Shown here piece by piece: positions 63,933 through 64,000 of a stretch of 64,000 nucleotides of DNA (position 1 is the stretch's first letter; the number at the start of each line of letters is the position of its first letter). The stretch comes from Gammaproteobacteria bacterium (GTDB lineage Bacteria > Pseudomonadota > Gammaproteobacteria > SZUA-152), in assembly GCA_011321815.1 (NCBI GenBank), contig DROS01000066.1, positions 33,186 to 97,185 on the forward strand. The letters are read 5' to 3'. The notes beneath the pieces are model-generated. The model was not told where the DNA came from. It made no database searches and was given only the letters and a program-made list of their open reading frames with translations. The translations under genes were made by a program, and so were the position numbers.

Positions 63933-64000
63933 GTCATCCTCGCGCAGGCCGGAACCCGGAAAGTTTAATGGGGTGCCGGGTTCTGACCCGCGCAGAATGA
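63933..64000. repeat. CGCGCAGGCCGGAAcCC repeat at the window edge
   Basis: GTCATCCTCGCGCAGGCCGG on the left and CCGGGTTCTGACCCGCGCAG leading to AATGA on the right form an imperfect inverted repeat of the type seen at 58309. It may continue past base 64000. Confidence 0.55.

Noticed and set aside
1..64000. tRNA or rRNA genes
   Set aside because: Intergenic regions were scanned by eye for T-loop words and clover-leaf arms, and none was found; a covariance-model scan would be decisive.

Overview
The window is a chromosomal segment of a gammaproteobacterium with roughly balanced base composition. This is inferred from gene order and protein character, not from rRNA, and no rRNA or tRNA gene was seen. 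Typical gammaproteobacterial blocks are metG | mrp-dcd, gyrA...serC-serA-pheA-hisC-tyrA-aroA, cutA-dsbD-tlpA-aroQ-accB-accC with a divergent fxsA, cyaY | lptM-lysA, and a split coenzyme-B12 ribonucleotide reductase (nrdJa-nrdJb) as in pseudomonads. Many c-type cytochromes, a thiosulfate-oxidation cluster, a PEP-CTERM protein and a c-di-GMP enzyme suggest a free-living, respiring, sulfur-active aquatic or sediment bacterium.

Layout. 1-3.1 kb: metG (cut by the window edge), mrp and dcd. 3.1-7.4 kb: envelope genes (tetrahaem cytochrome, DUF3108, flippase-like protein, ArnT-like glycosyltransferase) and a cupin. 8-11 kb: a GGDEF-EAL receptor. 11.2-21.5 kb: gyrA, an orphan shortened Hcp, then a serine/aromatic/histidine biosynthesis run ending in a class II-type aroA. 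21.6-23.8 kb: a DsbA/DsbB pair and prmA. 23.8-24.9 kb: AT-rich non-coding DNA with two MITE-like elements. 24.9-28.1 kb: a surface protein with seven FG-GAP-like motifs and seven PKD repeats. 28.5-34.3 kb: tsdB-tsdA-sulP-dsrE-like-soxB-like, a co-directional thiosulfate cluster. 34.3-40.3 kb: the accC-to-cutA operon on the minus strand. 40.5-46.4 kb: fxsA, an outer-membrane protein, ldhA and a P-type ATPase. 46.5-49.5 kb: esterase, cyaY, lptM, lysA, hsp20. 50-53 kb: nrdJab behind a clear sigma70 promoter and an NrdR box. 53-57 kb: lipoproteins, a monohaem cytochrome, and a tetR-gst-SDR cassette with three copies of one operator. 57.6-64 kb: a PEP-CTERM protein, a DUF255 protein, an ODP-type metallo-hydrolase fold protein and an LTA-synthase-like phosphotransferase.

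How parts work together. The sulfur cluster would oxidise thiosulfate to tetrathionate (TsdA), pass electrons to a membrane-anchored dihaem cytochrome (TsdB), and move sulfate or another anion through SulP. The DsrE-like and SoxB-like proteins handle periplasmic sulfur in a way that is not obvious, because no soxXA or soxYZ is present here. DsbA/DsbB, TlpA and an enlarged DsbD form a large periplasmic thiol-redox set that fits the heavy cytochrome c content. The tetR-gst-SDR cassette looks like an electrophile- or quinone-responsive detoxification unit.

Non-coding features include a MITE family (one copy with perfect 26-bp terminal inverted repeats), GGTGGGC/GCCCACC palindromes, CCGGAATCC-type hairpins, a structured 250-nt segment before pheA, and a palindrome covering the aroA ribosome-binding site.
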